A DNA stretch of 64,000 nt, taken from Flavobacterium resistens (GTDB taxonomy: Bacteria > Bacteroidota > Bacteroidia > Flavobacteriales > Flavobacteriaceae). The stretch covers positions 1,347,209 through 1,411,208 of the forward strand of contig NZ_FXTA01000001.1 in assembly GCF_900182645.1 (NCBI RefSeq), read 5' to 3'. Position 1 is the first letter of the stretch, and each line of letters starts with the position of its first letter. The notes beneath the pieces were generated by a model. The model ran no database searches. It worked only from the letters and a program-made list of their open reading frames with translations, and was not told where the DNA came from. Shown in pieces: positions 9,934-19,871 of the stretch. The position numbers were made by a program, and so were the translations under genes.

Positions 9934-9972
9934 TAAAAAATCCCTCTAAGTTTAGCTTAGAGGGATTTTTGT
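9934..9972. terminator. terminator after amt (bidirectional)
   Basis: AAATCCCTCTAAG and CTTAGAGGGATTT form a 13-bp stem with a short loop. It is flanked by A and T runs, so it can act on both strands. Confidence 0.85.
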
Positions 9973-10106
9973 TTGAATTAATATCAACTTTATTAGTTCT
10001 TAGTAATTAGCTCTTAGTGATTATTCACTTTCTTTAGTTTAACCATTTAACTCCATAAAATTATAAAGAAAAAAACAAGGGTTATAACACTAAGAACTAA
10101 AAAATC

Positions 10107-12206
10107 TTATTTGAAATTCGCAATTCCTTCTTTCAGCCATTGCAAATATTCTGCGGTACTTACGTAACTAATTGTTGGTTTAGAACTATGCAGGTTATTG
10201 CCTTCTAAATCCGTGATAACATACAAAGGCTGCGTATTGGTTTTATATTTTGAAATCATAAAATCAGTCCATTTATCTCCTACGGTAATAATTTCATCTC
10301 CTGCTTTCGTAACATGTTGTTCATTTTTTGGAAGCTCTCGTTTATCATCAACGTATAACGAAATTAAAACAACATCATTTTTTAAAATTGGAAGAACCGA
10401 AGGATCTGACCAAACATTGTTTTCCATTTTTCTGCAGTTTACACACGCATAACCTGTAAAATCAAGCATTATTGGCTTGTTGATTTCTTTCGCATATGCT
10501 AAACCATCTTCATAATCATGAAAAACCATTATTCCGTGTGGGCCTAATTCTGCGCCTTCAGGAAGTCCTTTTATTGATTCTGTGCTTCCTGTTGAATTCC
10601 CTGAACCTCCAACGCCAAATGGACTTTCGCTATATTGTGGTGGCGGCGGAAAAGCGCTAATTAATTTTAAAGGCGCTCCCCAAAGTCCCGGAATCATATA
10701 AATTGTAAAACTTAAAACAAGTAATCCTAATGATAACCTTCCAACCGAAATATGATGTGTCGGGCTATCGTGTGGCAAAGTGATTTTTCCGAATAAATAC
10801 AATGCAAGAGTTCCAAAAATAGCAATCCAAATCGCTAAGAAAACTTCTCTTTCTAAGAAATGCAATTGTAAAACCAAATCAGCATTTGATAAGAATTTGA
10901 ATGCTAAAGCCAATTCTAAAAATCCTAAAACAACTTTTACAGTGTTTAACCATCCTCCAGATTTTGGTAATGAATTCAACCAGCCCGGGAACAACGCAAA
11001 TAACATAAACGGAAGTGCTAATGCTGAAGAGAAACCTAACATTCCAACGATTGGAGCAATTCCTCCATTTGAAGCAGCCTCAACCAACAAAGTTCCTACA
11101 ATTGGTCCTGTACATGAAAATGATACAATTGCCAATGCCAAAGCCATAAATAATATTCCAACCAAACCTCCTTTGTCTGCTTGTTGATCGGCTTTGTTTG
11201 CCCATGAATTTGGAAGCATAATTTCGAATGCTCCTAAAAATGAAACAGCAAAAACGACTAAAATCACAAAGAAAATAAGATTGAACCAAACATCTGTCGA
11301 TAAAGCATTTAAAGCATCAGCACCGAATATTTTAGTTACAATCAATCCTAAAATCACATAAATTGCTATGATTGATAATCCGTAAATTATAGCATTTCTA
11401 ATTCCTTTTGCTCTGCTTTTACTTTGTTTAGTAAAGAAACTTACCGTCATAGGAATCATCGGGAAAACACAAGGCGTAAATAAGGCTGCAAAACCACCTA
11501 AAAAAGCCAAGAAAAAGATAGACCACAAACTTCTAGACGGTGCCGGTGCAGGCATATCTTCTTTCGAAATTGGTTCTTCCACATTAGATTTTACCACCTG
11601 AACTTTTGCAGTATCTGCTGCTTTTGCGATTGTATCCACCGCAATTCCAGTTACTTTCGTCTCGTCCTTTTTCGCTTCTGTTATTGCCGGAACTGCGTCC
11701 ATATTGAAAGTCGACGGAATCGCAATTGAGAATTTTTTATTAGAATTGATACAAACTTCTTTACAAACCTGAAAATCAAATTCCACATCAACCGTTTTTA
11801 AATTTGGGTTGACAATCTTGATTTCCTGTTCGATATGTGCTTTTCCTTCAAAGAAAGTTTCATTTACACCAAAAACATCATTAAAAGCTGTTCTGTTTTT
11901 TCCCTCCTTTGCTTTTCCAACTAATTCGTAATTTCCTTTTTGATTTTTGAATGCAATTTCCAGCGCAAGCGGTCCGCCTTCTGGTGTAAATTGCGAGTAC
12001 ATATGCCAGTCTTTTTCAATTGTTCCGTCAAAAATTAACACGGCATTGTTTCCGGATTTTTTTTCAATTTTCGAAGTCCATTTTACTGGCTCTAAAACCT
12101 GAGCATTACTTTTTGCAAAAGAAAAAATAAAAAACAGTAAAAATAAAAGAGATTTGCTCCAGTAGTTTTTTGACATTATCGCTTGGCGGTATTGATTAAA
12201 GTTCAT
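10107..12206 (-). CDS. dsbD: DsbD-type thiol:disulfide interchange protein
   Basis: This inner-membrane protein passes electrons from cytoplasmic thioredoxin to periplasmic disulfides or cytochrome c maturation. Three parts are visible: an N-terminal secreted domain with the cysteine pair CKEVC, an eight-helix transmembrane domain with conserved Cys in FTPCVFPMIP and FSCTGP, and a C-terminal thioredoxin domain with CVNC in the sequence FTGYACVNCRKM. The first ATG overlaps the tilS stop as TAATG, which favours translational coupling. The ATG at 12176 (MSKNYWSK) would give a cleaner signal peptide and is the alternative start. Confidence 0.92.
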   Translation of the reverse strand: MNFNQYRQAIMSKNYWSKSLLFLLFFIFSFAKSNAQVLEPVKWTSKIEKKSGNNAVLIFDGTIEKDWHMYSQFTPEGGPLALEIAFKNQKGNYELVGKAKEGKNRTAFNDVFGVNETFFEGKAHIEQEIKIVNPNLKTVDVEFDFQVCKEVCINSNKKFSIAIPSTFNMDAVPAITEAKKDETKVTGIAVDTIAKAADTAKVQVVKSNVEEPISKEDMPAPAPSRSLWSIFFLAFLGGFAALFTPCVFPMIPMTVSFFTKQSKSRAKGIRNAIIYGLSIIAIYVILGLIVTKIFGADALNALSTDVWFNLIFFVILVVFAVSFLGAFEIMLPNSWANKADQQADKGGLVGILFMALALAIVSFSCTGPIVGTLLVEAASNGGIAPIVGMLGFSSALALPFMLFALFPGWLNSLPKSGGWLNTVKVVLGFLELALAFKFLSNADLVLQLHFLEREVFLAIWIAIFGTLALYLFGKITLPHDSPTHHISVGRLSLGLLVLSFTIYMIPGLWGAPLKLISAFPPPPQYSESPFGVGGSGNSTGSTESIKGLPEGAELGPHGIMVFHDYEDGLAYAKEINKPIMLDFTGYACVNCRKMENNVWSDPSVLPILKNDVVLISLYVDDKRELPKNEQHVTKAGDEIITVGDKWTDFMISKYKTNTQPLYVITDLEGNNLHSSKPTISYVSTAEYLQWLKEGIANFK

Positions 12207-13516
12207 TATTGTAGTTCTATTTTAAGTATATTATTTGTGGTATTTTCAATTTTAAAACGTTCGTCTTGCCTGATTCCAACAACCCATACAATTTGGTTAT
12301 CTGAGCACAAAATCCATGTTTTTTCTTTTTCAATTAGAGATAATTTTTCATCTTTAAAAAGCTTGCTTACTTTTTTTGATTTTCCCTGCATTCCAAAAGG
12401 CTGAAAAACATCTCCTTCATTCCATCTACGTAAAATCAAAGGAAACTGGATTTTTTCGGCGTCCACAAAGATAGCTTTATTTGAATCTATTGTAATGTCA
12501 TCTACTTGACAAAGCTTCAAATTTAAGGGAAAATTAACTTCTGTGTCTTCTTTATTAATTTCAAATTCTTCGTCATTAGGCTCATACGAAATTGGACTCA
12601 AAATCAAGGTTTCTCTGTTTTTAAGCAATCTGAATTCTTCCGAAAGCACTTGTTTTCCAGATTGTCCGTTTACCAAATCGTAAATATCATTCCATGCCGT
12701 GAAACCAAATTCATTTAGCCATTGGTACAAATACGATTTATAATTTGGTAATTTTTTCAGCTGATTTAAATCGAAATGAATATCTTCTCCATCTTCTTTC
12801 GCAACCTGCTGATAAACCATAATTGATGCATCTTCAGTCATTTCCTGCGATTCCTGCAAATACGATTGTGTCTTTTGAAAAGCATTCAAAAAGTTCGGAT
12901 TGATTTCTTTTAGAATAGGAACTAAATCGTGGCGAATTTTATTTCGCAAATATTTATTCGAAGCATTACTGCTGTCCTCGCGCCATTCAATATTATTTTC
13001 TTCGGCGTATTTCAAAATTTCTTCTCTTGAAAAAGGCAAAAGCGGACGAATTATTTTGTCATTTTGTTCCGGAATTCCAGTTAAACCTTCTAATCCAGTG
13101 CCGCGTGTTAAATTGATAATGAAGGTTTCCAGATTATCATCGGCATGATGCGCCGTTAAAATATAATCGAAATTTTCTTCTTCCAAAAGCTCATAAAACC
13201 AACTATAGCGAAGTTCTCTCGCAGCAACTTGTGTCGATAATTTATAATCTTCGGCAAAAGCTTTGGTATCAAATTGTGTGGTAAAAAACGGAATGTTATT
13301 TTGCTTGCAGTAATTTTTAATAAATTCCTGATCGCCAAAACTTTCTAAACCGCGAAGCTGAAAATTACAATGCAATACAGCAATTTCATAAGGCAGTTTT
13401 TTCAATAAATGCAGTAAAACCATACTGTCCAATCCGCCACTAACAGCCAGAAAAAGCTTTTTTTCTGCTAAAAATGGAAATCTGGAAACAATATGATTTT
13501 GAAAGTTTGAAAACAT
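12206..13516 (-). CDS. tilS: tRNA(Ile)-lysidine synthase TilS
   Basis: The enzyme converts C34 of the CAU-anticodon isoleucine tRNA to lysidine with ATP and lysine. The PP-loop ATP motif SGGLDSM lies at about 26-32, followed by LTAHHADDNLETF and REDSSNASNKYLRNKIRH, both conserved in the catalytic N-terminal domain. A C-terminal substrate-binding domain (VFQPFGMQGKSKKVSKLF) completes the bacterial long form. At 436 residues it is normal for the family. It is essential in most bacteria. The dsbD reading frame begins on its stop codon. Confidence 0.95.
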   Translation of the reverse strand: MFSNFQNHIVSRFPFLAEKKLFLAVSGGLDSMVLLHLLKKLPYEIAVLHCNFQLRGLESFGDQEFIKNYCKQNNIPFFTTQFDTKAFAEDYKLSTQVAARELRYSWFYELLEEENFDYILTAHHADDNLETFIINLTRGTGLEGLTGIPEQNDKIIRPLLPFSREEILKYAEENNIEWREDSSNASNKYLRNKIRHDLVPILKEINPNFLNAFQKTQSYLQESQEMTEDASIMVYQQVAKEDGEDIHFDLNQLKKLPNYKSYLYQWLNEFGFTAWNDIYDLVNGQSGKQVLSEEFRLLKNRETLILSPISYEPNDEEFEINKEDTEVNFPLNLKLCQVDDITIDSNKAIFVDAEKIQFPLILRRWNEGDVFQPFGMQGKSKKVSKLFKDEKLSLIEKEKTWILCSDNQIVWVVGIRQDERFKIENTTNNILKIELQ

Positions 13517-13618
13517 TTGATAAATGTAAAGAATTAAACTTTATCTATTTTTAAATGAAATGTTAAGCGTAGTATTATTTTTTGCCAAGTATTTATGGAT
13601 TTATAGCTAAATAAAATT

Positions 13619-14929
13619 TTATTGTAAAACTTCATGCATTGCCTTAGCTTTCAGCAAACATTCTTCATACTCTTTTTCAGGAACAGAAAGCGATGTTATG
13701 GCACTTCCGACAGAAAATGAAACATATTTATTTTCCTGATTATACAAAATACTTCTGATCACTACATTAAAATCAAAATCACCTTCGGGCGTAAAATATC
13801 CGACGGCGCCGCTGTATAAACCGCGTTTAGTTTCTTCCAAATTTTCAATGATTTTCATTACCGAAATCTTTGGCGCACCTGTCATGCTTCCCATTGGGAA
13901 AGTTGTTTTTAAAACATCAACTGGCGAATATTGATTGTCTAATTTTGAAGTGATTGTTGAAATCATTTGATGCACCTGCAAAAACGAATAGATTTTACAA
14001 AGTTCTGTAACCTCAACTGAACCTTTTTGCGCTGTGTGCGAAAGGTCGTTCCTAACCAAATCGGTTATCATGATATTTTCGGCGCGTTCTTTTGCATCGT
14101 TTTCTAAAAAATATTTTGATTTTTCATCTTCTGCAGAATCCAAAAAGCGTTTTGAAGTTCCTTTTATCGGTTGAGAAATAATAGTTTCTCCAACTTTCTT
14201 CAAATAACGTTCAGGTGAAGCCGAAAGCAAATATTGTTTGTTATTTTTAAAGAAAACTGAAAATGGCGCTTGTGAAATAGCATTCAATTTTTGAAATTTT
14301 TCTAACGGATTTATAGTCGCGTTTTCAGCAAAAAATTCCATACAAAAATTAGCTTCATACATATCGCCTTTATGAATGTGTTTCAGCATTTTTGTCACTT
14401 TTTCAACATACAAATCTTTTGAGATTCGCTGCTGAATTGTTATATTTTCCAGACTTTCGACTTTTGACTTTTGACTTTCGACTATTTCACTAAAATCATC
14501 TTCAAGCTCGTCATCACAAAGCAATAAATACTGAATTTCGAGTTGATTTTCTTTCAATAAAAATATCTTTTTTGGCTGAAAGAAAAATAAATCAGGAAAA
14601 CCAAGTCCGTCTGAATTATCCGATTTTAAATCTTCAATATCATTTTTTAAATCATACGAAAGATATCCAAAAAGCCAATCTTTTGTGGTTTGCTGATATT
14701 GTTTTAAATCTTCAAAAGCATTTTGGAAATCAGTTTTTACAGATGTAAAAGCATCAACAGCCAGCAGACAGTCAAAACTTGAATATTCCTGAGGATATGA
14801 ATTGCTGTCCAGAAAAACAATCTCACGAAACTGTTGCGACCAAGTTAAAAGTTGCTGTTTGAATTGTTCTGAATTGGAAATATGTTTATGAATAGAAACT
14901 CTCAAAGAAGTATAAATTTTAAGCTTCAA
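13619..14929 (-). CDS. pabB: aminodeoxychorismate synthase component I / chorismate-binding enzyme
   Basis: This 436-residue chorismate-binding enzyme carries the C-terminal family signatures PIKGTSKR, DLVRNDLS, FPMGSMTGAPK and YSGAVGYF. PabB makes 4-amino-4-deoxychorismate from chorismate for folate synthesis and uses ammonia from a glutaminase partner. No pabA or pabC gene is adjacent. The sequence is closer to PabB than to TrpE or isochorismate synthase, judged by PIKGT and no neighbouring trp or menaquinone genes. The N-terminal 100 residues are divergent, as is common. It is likely monocistronic. Confidence 0.85.
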   Translation of the reverse strand: MKLKIYTSLRVSIHKHISNSEQFKQQLLTWSQQFREIVFLDSNSYPQEYSSFDCLLAVDAFTSVKTDFQNAFEDLKQYQQTTKDWLFGYLSYDLKNDIEDLKSDNSDGLGFPDLFFFQPKKIFLLKENQLEIQYLLLCDDELEDDFSEIVESQKSKVESLENITIQQRISKDLYVEKVTKMLKHIHKGDMYEANFCMEFFAENATINPLEKFQKLNAISQAPFSVFFKNNKQYLLSASPERYLKKVGETIISQPIKGTSKRFLDSAEDEKSKYFLENDAKERAENIMITDLVRNDLSHTAQKGSVEVTELCKIYSFLQVHQMISTITSKLDNQYSPVDVLKTTFPMGSMTGAPKISVMKIIENLEETKRGLYSGAVGYFTPEGDFDFNVVIRSILYNQENKYVSFSVGSAITSLSVPEKEYEECLLKAKAMHEVLQ

Positions 14930-15115
14930 AATTACGACAAAAAAAATCCTTCAATAAAATAAACCTAAAAAATATTGGCACACTTTTTAGTATATCGATT
15001 TTAACACTAATTCATAAAATTCGCCATTTGATTAAAAACTACTCTCAAATTTTAACAAGAAATCGTATTTACATTGTGTAAATATTTTATTTATTAATCA
15101 AATTTTAAAAATTTT

Positions 15116-16009
15116 ATGAAAACAACTGCAAAATTAGGTTTGACCACCTTAATTCTTATTCTAGTATTATTTTCCTGCAAAAAAGCAGATTATGCTACAG
15201 CCGAAACTTCGGCAGATACTGTAACAATGGACAGTACAGCAATTTCATCATCGGCGGCTGTCGAAAAAAAGGACAGCAAACAGAAATTTATTCGAACCGC
15301 TGATATCAAGTTTAAGGTTAAAAATGTCGTCAAATCTACTTATGCAATTGAAAATGCTGTTCAAAAATTTGGCGGATTTGTAACTTATACCAACCTTCAA
15401 AGCAATATTCATGATCAGATCAAAACTAAGATTAGTCTGGACAGCACTTTAGAAACCACAAAATATTCAGTAGAAAATAATATCACAATTCGTATTCCTA
15501 ACACACAGCTGGATACGGTAATAAAATCGATTGCCAAACAAATCGATTTTTTAGATTTCAGAGTCATTAAAGTTGATGATGTATCGTTAAAAATGTTAGC
15601 CAATCAGCTTTCGCAAAAAAGAAATAGCGTTACTGAAAAAAGAGTCGAAAATGCAATTGATTCAAAAGGAAAAAAAATCAATGATATTGTAGAAGCAGAA
15701 AATACACTCGCAAATAAAAAAGAAGAAAAAGACAATCGCATTATCGAAAACTTGTCTTTGCAGGACCAAGTTAACTTCAGTACTATTACTTTACAACTTT
15801 ATCAAAATGAAACAATAAAACAGGAAATTACGGCAAGTGAAAAAGACAACGCTGCTTACAAACCAAATTTAGGAATCCAAACAATTGATGCTTTAAAAAG
15901 CGGTTGGTACATTTTAGAGTCTATCTTGATTTTCTTTATCAATCTTTGGCCGATTATTTTAATAAGTATTGGAGGCTTTTTTCTTTATAAAAAATATCTC
16001 AAGAAATAA
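15116..16009 (+). CDS. DUF4349-type lipoprotein with C-terminal membrane anchor
   Basis: The 297-residue protein has a lipoprotein signal (LVLFSC, Cys near 21) and a Ser/Thr-rich linker. It continues with an alpha/beta region starting FIRTADIKFKVKNVV and a coiled-coil segment rich in Glu/Lys/Asn at about 160-235. A C-terminal transmembrane helix (about 265-287) ends in a Lys-rich tail. This order is typical of DUF4349 proteins, whose function is not established. It stands alone, with its own promoter region upstream. Confidence 0.8.
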   Translation: MKTTAKLGLTTLILILVLFSCKKADYATAETSADTVTMDSTAISSSAAVEKKDSKQKFIRTADIKFKVKNVVKSTYAIENAVQKFGGFVTYTNLQSNIHDQIKTKISLDSTLETTKYSVENNITIRIPNTQLDTVIKSIAKQIDFLDFRVIKVDDVSLKMLANQLSQKRNSVTEKRVENAIDSKGKKINDIVEAENTLANKKEEKDNRIIENLSLQDQVNFSTITLQLYQNETIKQEITASEKDNAAYKPNLGIQTIDALKSGWYILESILIFFINLWPIILISIGGFFLYKKYLKK

Positions 16010-16052
16010 GAAAAGTGTTAATAAAACAGCAATTTAATAATGAAAAAATCGT

Positions 16053-16060
16053 TATATTTG
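16053..16060 (+). promoter_or_regulatory. candidate Bacteroidota -7 box (TATATTTG)
   Basis: The octamer matches TAnnTTTG, the -7 consensus of Bacteroidota promoters. It lies about 160 bases upstream of the DoxX-like gene, so the transcript would carry a long leader. No -33 TTG at ideal spacing was confirmed. Confidence 0.4.
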
Positions 16061-16218
16061 ATATAGCTTTCAATTAATCCCAAAACATGGTCAGATCAAT
16101 TGAAAAATCCTCAATAAAACAGAATTAAAATAGCAATTCTGTTTATGAGAAATTTATATTAGACGATTTCCAAGCACATTATTTATATTTTTTAACTTAT
16201 TTAAAAATCCTAAGTATT

Positions 16219-16596
16219 ATGAAAATTGCTACTATTATTGTCCGTGTTTTAATTGGTCTTTTGCTTCTTTTTGCTTCTATTAGTTTTTTCTTTCACTTAA
16301 TGCCTGCAGAACCAGCAACCAATAATGATTTTAAAGCCTTCAACACAGGTTTAATGGCTTCTACTTATTTAATGCCCTTGGCTAAATCAATTGAATTGCT
16401 TTGCGGAATTGCATTTGTAACAGGACGTTATGTAACATTAGCTAATATTTTGATCTTGCCAATTACGGTAAATATCTTGTTCATCAATTATTTCCTGACG
16501 CCAGAAGGTCTTCCGATTGCCGGACTGTTATTTTTAGGCAACTTATTTTTGATTTACAGATATTGGGATAACTACAAAAGTGTTTTTACAGCCTAA
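16219..16596 (+). CDS. DoxX-like small membrane protein
   Basis: This 125-residue protein has four predicted transmembrane segments: about 5-25, 48-65, 70-92 and 100-118. The opening KIATIIVRVLIGLLLLFASI matches the DoxX/DoxD-like superfamily of small four-helix membrane proteins. Members are often annotated as oxidoreductase-associated or as unknown membrane proteins; the activity cannot be assigned. It is a single-gene unit ended by a strong hairpin. Confidence 0.75.
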   Translation: MKIATIIVRVLIGLLLLFASISFFFHLMPAEPATNNDFKAFNTGLMASTYLMPLAKSIELLCGIAFVTGRYVTLANILILPITVNILFINYFLTPEGLPIAGLLFLGNLFLIYRYWDNYKSVFTA

Positions 16597-16611
16597 ATTA
16601 TTTCATTTTAA

Positions 16612-16650
16612 AATAAAAACCCAGCACCTTTTAAAGTGCTGGGTTTTCTT
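16612..16650. terminator. bidirectional terminator
   Basis: AAAACCCAGCAC and GTGCTGGGTTTT form a 12-bp stem flanked by A and T runs. It sits between the convergent DoxX-like and lipocalin genes and can serve both. Confidence 0.88.
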
Positions 16651-17193
16651 TTAATTTGTTTTGTCATGTTTTACCCAGATAAGATCTGAAATTTTATATC
16701 CAATCTCTTGGGCTTTAATCAGAAAATCAGCTTTTATGCTTTCAGGAATAGTTGTTTCTCTGGAAAGTATCCACATGTATTTTAAACTTTCGCCTACAAC
16801 AAGAGCATATTTATAATCCTGATCGATTGCGATAACATTGTACCCAGCATAAAAAGGACCAAAAAATGAGACCCTAAGCATACCAATATTGTCTTTTTTG
16901 ACAAACTTGGCTTTCCCGATGCTTTCTTCCCACTTGTCTTTTTTGACATCATAGCCCCTGTTATCTACCTTTATAGTACCATTATCATTCAGCGAATATT
17001 CGGCGGTAACATTTATTAAATCTTTTTCCCATTTATAATCTAACCTTGCAATTTCGTACCATTTTCCTAAATATTTTGCCTTGTCAAAGTTGGTGACAGC
17101 AACAGCTTTTTTAGGAATAGTAGAACCGCAGGAATAAAGTACAGCTGCAATTCCAGCTCCAAGAAGAATTGGAGCGATATATTTATTTTTCAT
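16651..17193 (-). CDS. bacterial lipocalin (Blc-like lipoprotein)
   Basis: This 180-residue lipoprotein has a lipobox ending LYSC (Cys near 22) after a hydrophobic signal. The lipocalin motif follows as KYLGKWYEIARLDYKWE, which holds the conserved G-x-W. Later conserved parts are VDNRGYDV and YKYALVVGE..YMWILSR. Blc-type lipocalins sit in the outer membrane and bind lysophospholipids or fatty acids under envelope stress. Length is typical. It is monocistronic. Confidence 0.92.
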   Translation of the reverse strand: MKNKYIAPILLGAGIAAVLYSCGSTIPKKAVAVTNFDKAKYLGKWYEIARLDYKWEKDLINVTAEYSLNDNGTIKVDNRGYDVKKDKWEESIGKAKFVKKDNIGMLRVSFFGPFYAGYNVIAIDQDYKYALVVGESLKYMWILSRETTIPESIKADFLIKAQEIGYKISDLIWVKHDKTN

Positions 17194-17378
17194 AATGTTA
17201 TCTTTTTAATTATCATAAAGATAGCATCTGAAATACACATCTAATTTACAAAATTTTTCTGAAACTTTATATTTTTTAGCTATTAAAAATAATGTGGATA
17301 AAAAGAAAAAAAATCACACGTATTTTAGGATAATGTGTTCAAAAAGCTAAATTTGGAGAATCAATTTAGCCCTTAAAA

Positions 17379-18032
17379 ATGAAAATAAATTTATTGCTAA
17401 TTTTCCTGTTTTGTTCTTCTTTTTCCAGATCACAATCTGTCCAGGCAGTTGATTCTTTAAATATTGAAATATGCAAATCATTAGTTCAAAATAAGAATTT
17501 GGACAATGAAATAAGAATGAATACAATAGAAAAATCTCATATATACCCATACTTATTGAGATTTAATGACACAATAATTCAAAAAAAATTATTTACTCAG
17601 ATTTATTATAGATTACTAAAAAATTGTGATGAATTTAAAACTCTTTTTCCTGCTCAACCATTCTCAAATGATTATTCCGAACAAAATAAAGAACCAATAA
17701 TTAATATATCTAAAGAACAATGCAATCATTTTGACAAAATTTCAAAATACTATTATATTGAAGGAGGTGGCAAAAAAGTAGAAGTAACTTTAAGTGATAA
17801 TTTATGGGTTGAAAAATTTGAAGACAATACTTATTCAAAATTGTATTTTAGAAAAAAAAACAATTGTCAATTTGAATTAGAATTTATTGAAAGTAATAAC
17901 GTTTCGAGAGGGAACCTAAGTGTGAAGGGTGAAAAATATCTTTATAAGATATTTAATGAAGAAAATGAGACTTATAGTGTCTATTTAAAAAACAAAGAAA
18001 CTTATTATATTTTTAAGATAATAAAGCAATAA
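17379..18032 (+). CDS. secreted protein of unknown function
   Basis: The 217-residue product has a clear signal peptide (MKINLLLIFLFCSSFSRSQS). The mature part is rich in Asn, Lys, Glu and Tyr. Its C-terminal half is predicted to be beta-rich, with YIEGGGKKVEVTLSDNLW and repeated short strands. I recognise no domain. The gene stands alone, with a tight terminator immediately after it. Confidence 0.7.
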   Translation: MKINLLLIFLFCSSFSRSQSVQAVDSLNIEICKSLVQNKNLDNEIRMNTIEKSHIYPYLLRFNDTIIQKKLFTQIYYRLLKNCDEFKTLFPAQPFSNDYSEQNKEPIINISKEQCNHFDKISKYYYIEGGGKKVEVTLSDNLWVEKFEDNTYSKLYFRKKNNCQFELEFIESNNVSRGNLSVKGEKYLYKIFNEENETYSVYLKNKETYYIFKIIKQ

Positions 18033-18067
18033 AAAAAACGTCAGAAAAGTTTCTGACGTTTTTTTTA
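18031..18067 (+). terminator. Rho-independent terminator
   Basis: ACGTCAGAAA and TTTCTGACGT form a 10-bp stem, preceded by eight A and followed by at least eight T. It overlaps the stop of the upstream gene and could also act on the convergent lpd transcript. Confidence 0.88.
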
Positions 18068-18087
18068 AATATGATTTACATAACAAA

Positions 18088-19491
18088 TTATACGTGTATT
18101 GCTCTATTTTCAGTAGCTGCTAATGCCGCTTCTTTTACCGCTTCCGCGAAAGTTGGGTGCGCATGGCTCATTCTTGAAATATCTTCAGCAGAAGCTTTGA
18201 ATTCCATTGCTGTAACCGCTTCTGCAATTAAATCTGCTGTACGCGCTCCAATCATGTGAACTCCTAAAACCTCATCTGTTTTTTCGTCAGCAAGGATTTT
18301 TACGAATCCGTCTAAGTCAGCACTTGCTCTTGCACGTCCTAAAGCTTTGAAAGGAAAACTTCCAGATTTGTAAGCAACTCCTGCCGCTTTCAATTGCTCT
18401 TCAGTTTGTCCAACTGCAGCAACTTCTGGCCAAGTGTAAACGACACCAGGAATTAAATTATAATCGATATGTGGTTTTTGACCTGCTAAGATTTCAGCAA
18501 CCATAGTTCCTTCTTCTTCTGCTTTGTGTGCTAACATTGCTCCACGAACAACGTCACCAATTGCATAGATATTTGGAACGTTAGTTTGTAAATGATCGTT
18601 TACTTCAACTTGTCCTCTGTCTGAAATTTTAACTCCAGCTTTGTCAGCGTTTAATCCGTCTGTGTAAGGACGACGACCAACAGAAACTAATGAATAATCT
18701 CCTTCAAGAGTGATTGTTTCTCCTTTTGCATTTTCAGCCTGAACTGTAACAGCATCACCGTTTCTTTCAACTGATTTTACTTTGTGAGAAACATAGAATT
18801 TCATTCCTTGTTTTTTCAACACTTTAGTCAATTCTTTAGAAAGAGAACCGTCCATTCCAGGAATGATTCTGTCCATGAATTCAACTACAGAAACCTGAGC
18901 TCCTAAACGAAGGTAAACTTGTCCAAGCTCGATTCCGATAACACCACCACCAATGATTACTAAGTGTTTTGGAACTTCTTTTAAAGCTAAAGCTTCAGTA
19001 GAAGTAATGATTCTTTCTTTATCAATTTTGATGAATGGTAAAGAAGATGGTTTTGATCCTGTAGCGATTACAGTATATTTTGCTTCGATAGTTTCTGAAG
19101 TTCCGTCAGCTTTTGCAACTGCAATGTGTGTTGCATCTACGAAAGAACCTAAACCATTGAAAACAGTGATTTTATTTTTATCCATTAAGTAGTTGATACC
19201 ACCTACAGTTTGATCTACAACGGCTTGTTTGCGCGCGATCATTTTCTCTAAATTGATTTTTACATCTCCAGAAACTTCAATTCCGTGATCTGCAAAATGA
19301 GCAATTTCAGCATAATGATGAGAAGAAGATAATAATGCTTTTGAAGGAATACAACCTACGTTAAGGCAAGTTCCGCCCAATGAATTATATTTTTCTACAA
19401 TTGCAGTTTTGAAACCTAATTGTGCGCAACGAATTGCTGATACATATCCTCCAGGACCTGAACCTATAATGACTACGTCAAATGAACTCAT
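18088..19491 (-). CDS. lpdA: dihydrolipoyl dehydrogenase (E3)
   Basis: This 467-residue flavoprotein reoxidises dihydrolipoamide in the pyruvate and 2-oxoglutarate dehydrogenase complexes, using FAD and NAD. Visible motifs are the FAD site IIGSGPGGYVSAIR (about 8-21), the redox disulfide GGTCLNVGCIPSK (Cys 42 and 47), the NAD-binding IGGGVIGIELG, and the C-terminal His-Glu pair in SHAHPTFAEA. Length and motif order are exactly those of the family. No E1 or E2 gene is adjacent. Confidence 0.96.
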   Translation of the reverse strand: MSSFDVVIIGSGPGGYVSAIRCAQLGFKTAIVEKYNSLGGTCLNVGCIPSKALLSSSHHYAEIAHFADHGIEVSGDVKINLEKMIARKQAVVDQTVGGINYLMDKNKITVFNGLGSFVDATHIAVAKADGTSETIEAKYTVIATGSKPSSLPFIKIDKERIITSTEALALKEVPKHLVIIGGGVIGIELGQVYLRLGAQVSVVEFMDRIIPGMDGSLSKELTKVLKKQGMKFYVSHKVKSVERNGDAVTVQAENAKGETITLEGDYSLVSVGRRPYTDGLNADKAGVKISDRGQVEVNDHLQTNVPNIYAIGDVVRGAMLAHKAEEEGTMVAEILAGQKPHIDYNLIPGVVYTWPEVAAVGQTEEQLKAAGVAYKSGSFPFKALGRARASADLDGFVKILADEKTDEVLGVHMIGARTADLIAEAVTAMEFKASAEDISRMSHAHPTFAEAVKEAALAATENRAIHV

Positions 19492-19542
19492 AGTAATTTG
19501 TTTTTATTTTAGCGGTTACAAAATTAAGGAATAAAGTTCTGT

Positions 19543-19866
19543 TTGAAGTTTAATTTTCAATGTTTTTTGCGTGAAATTTTGGGTTGGGGTTTTACCGCAA
19601 AGAGCGCTAAGAATTACGCGAAGGTCGCTAAGTTTTTTGTTTTTAATCTCGCAAAGACGCAGAGTCGCAAAGTTTTGATACTAAATATTGTCATTTCGAC
19701 TGAAAGGAGAAATCACACTAGTGAGTCGACAAAGATTGGAGATATACTTTGCGGAGTTTCATGTGTGATTTCTCCTTTCAGTCGAAATAACATACTGAGC
19801 GTTAGGCGCATTGATGGGCGTATCTACAGAAAAACCTTTGGCCCTTTGCTCCTCTGAACCTTTGTG
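19543..19866. repeat. repeat-filled intergenic region between lpdA and lrp
   Basis: The stretch has no supported gene. It holds GC-skewed fragments built on CGCAAAG/GCTAAG words (about 19592-19675). It also has a long inverted repeat with 26-bp perfect arms, 19693-19718 and 19763-19788 (arm starts ATTTCGACTGAAAGGAGAAA), separated by 44 bases. The pattern fits degenerate flavobacterial extragenic repeats. Confidence 0.65.
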
Positions 19867-19871
19867 CCTTT

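Noticed and set aside
19543..19857. 104-residue open frame downstream of lpdA
   Set aside because: It is translated from repeat-like intergenic DNA and has no domain.
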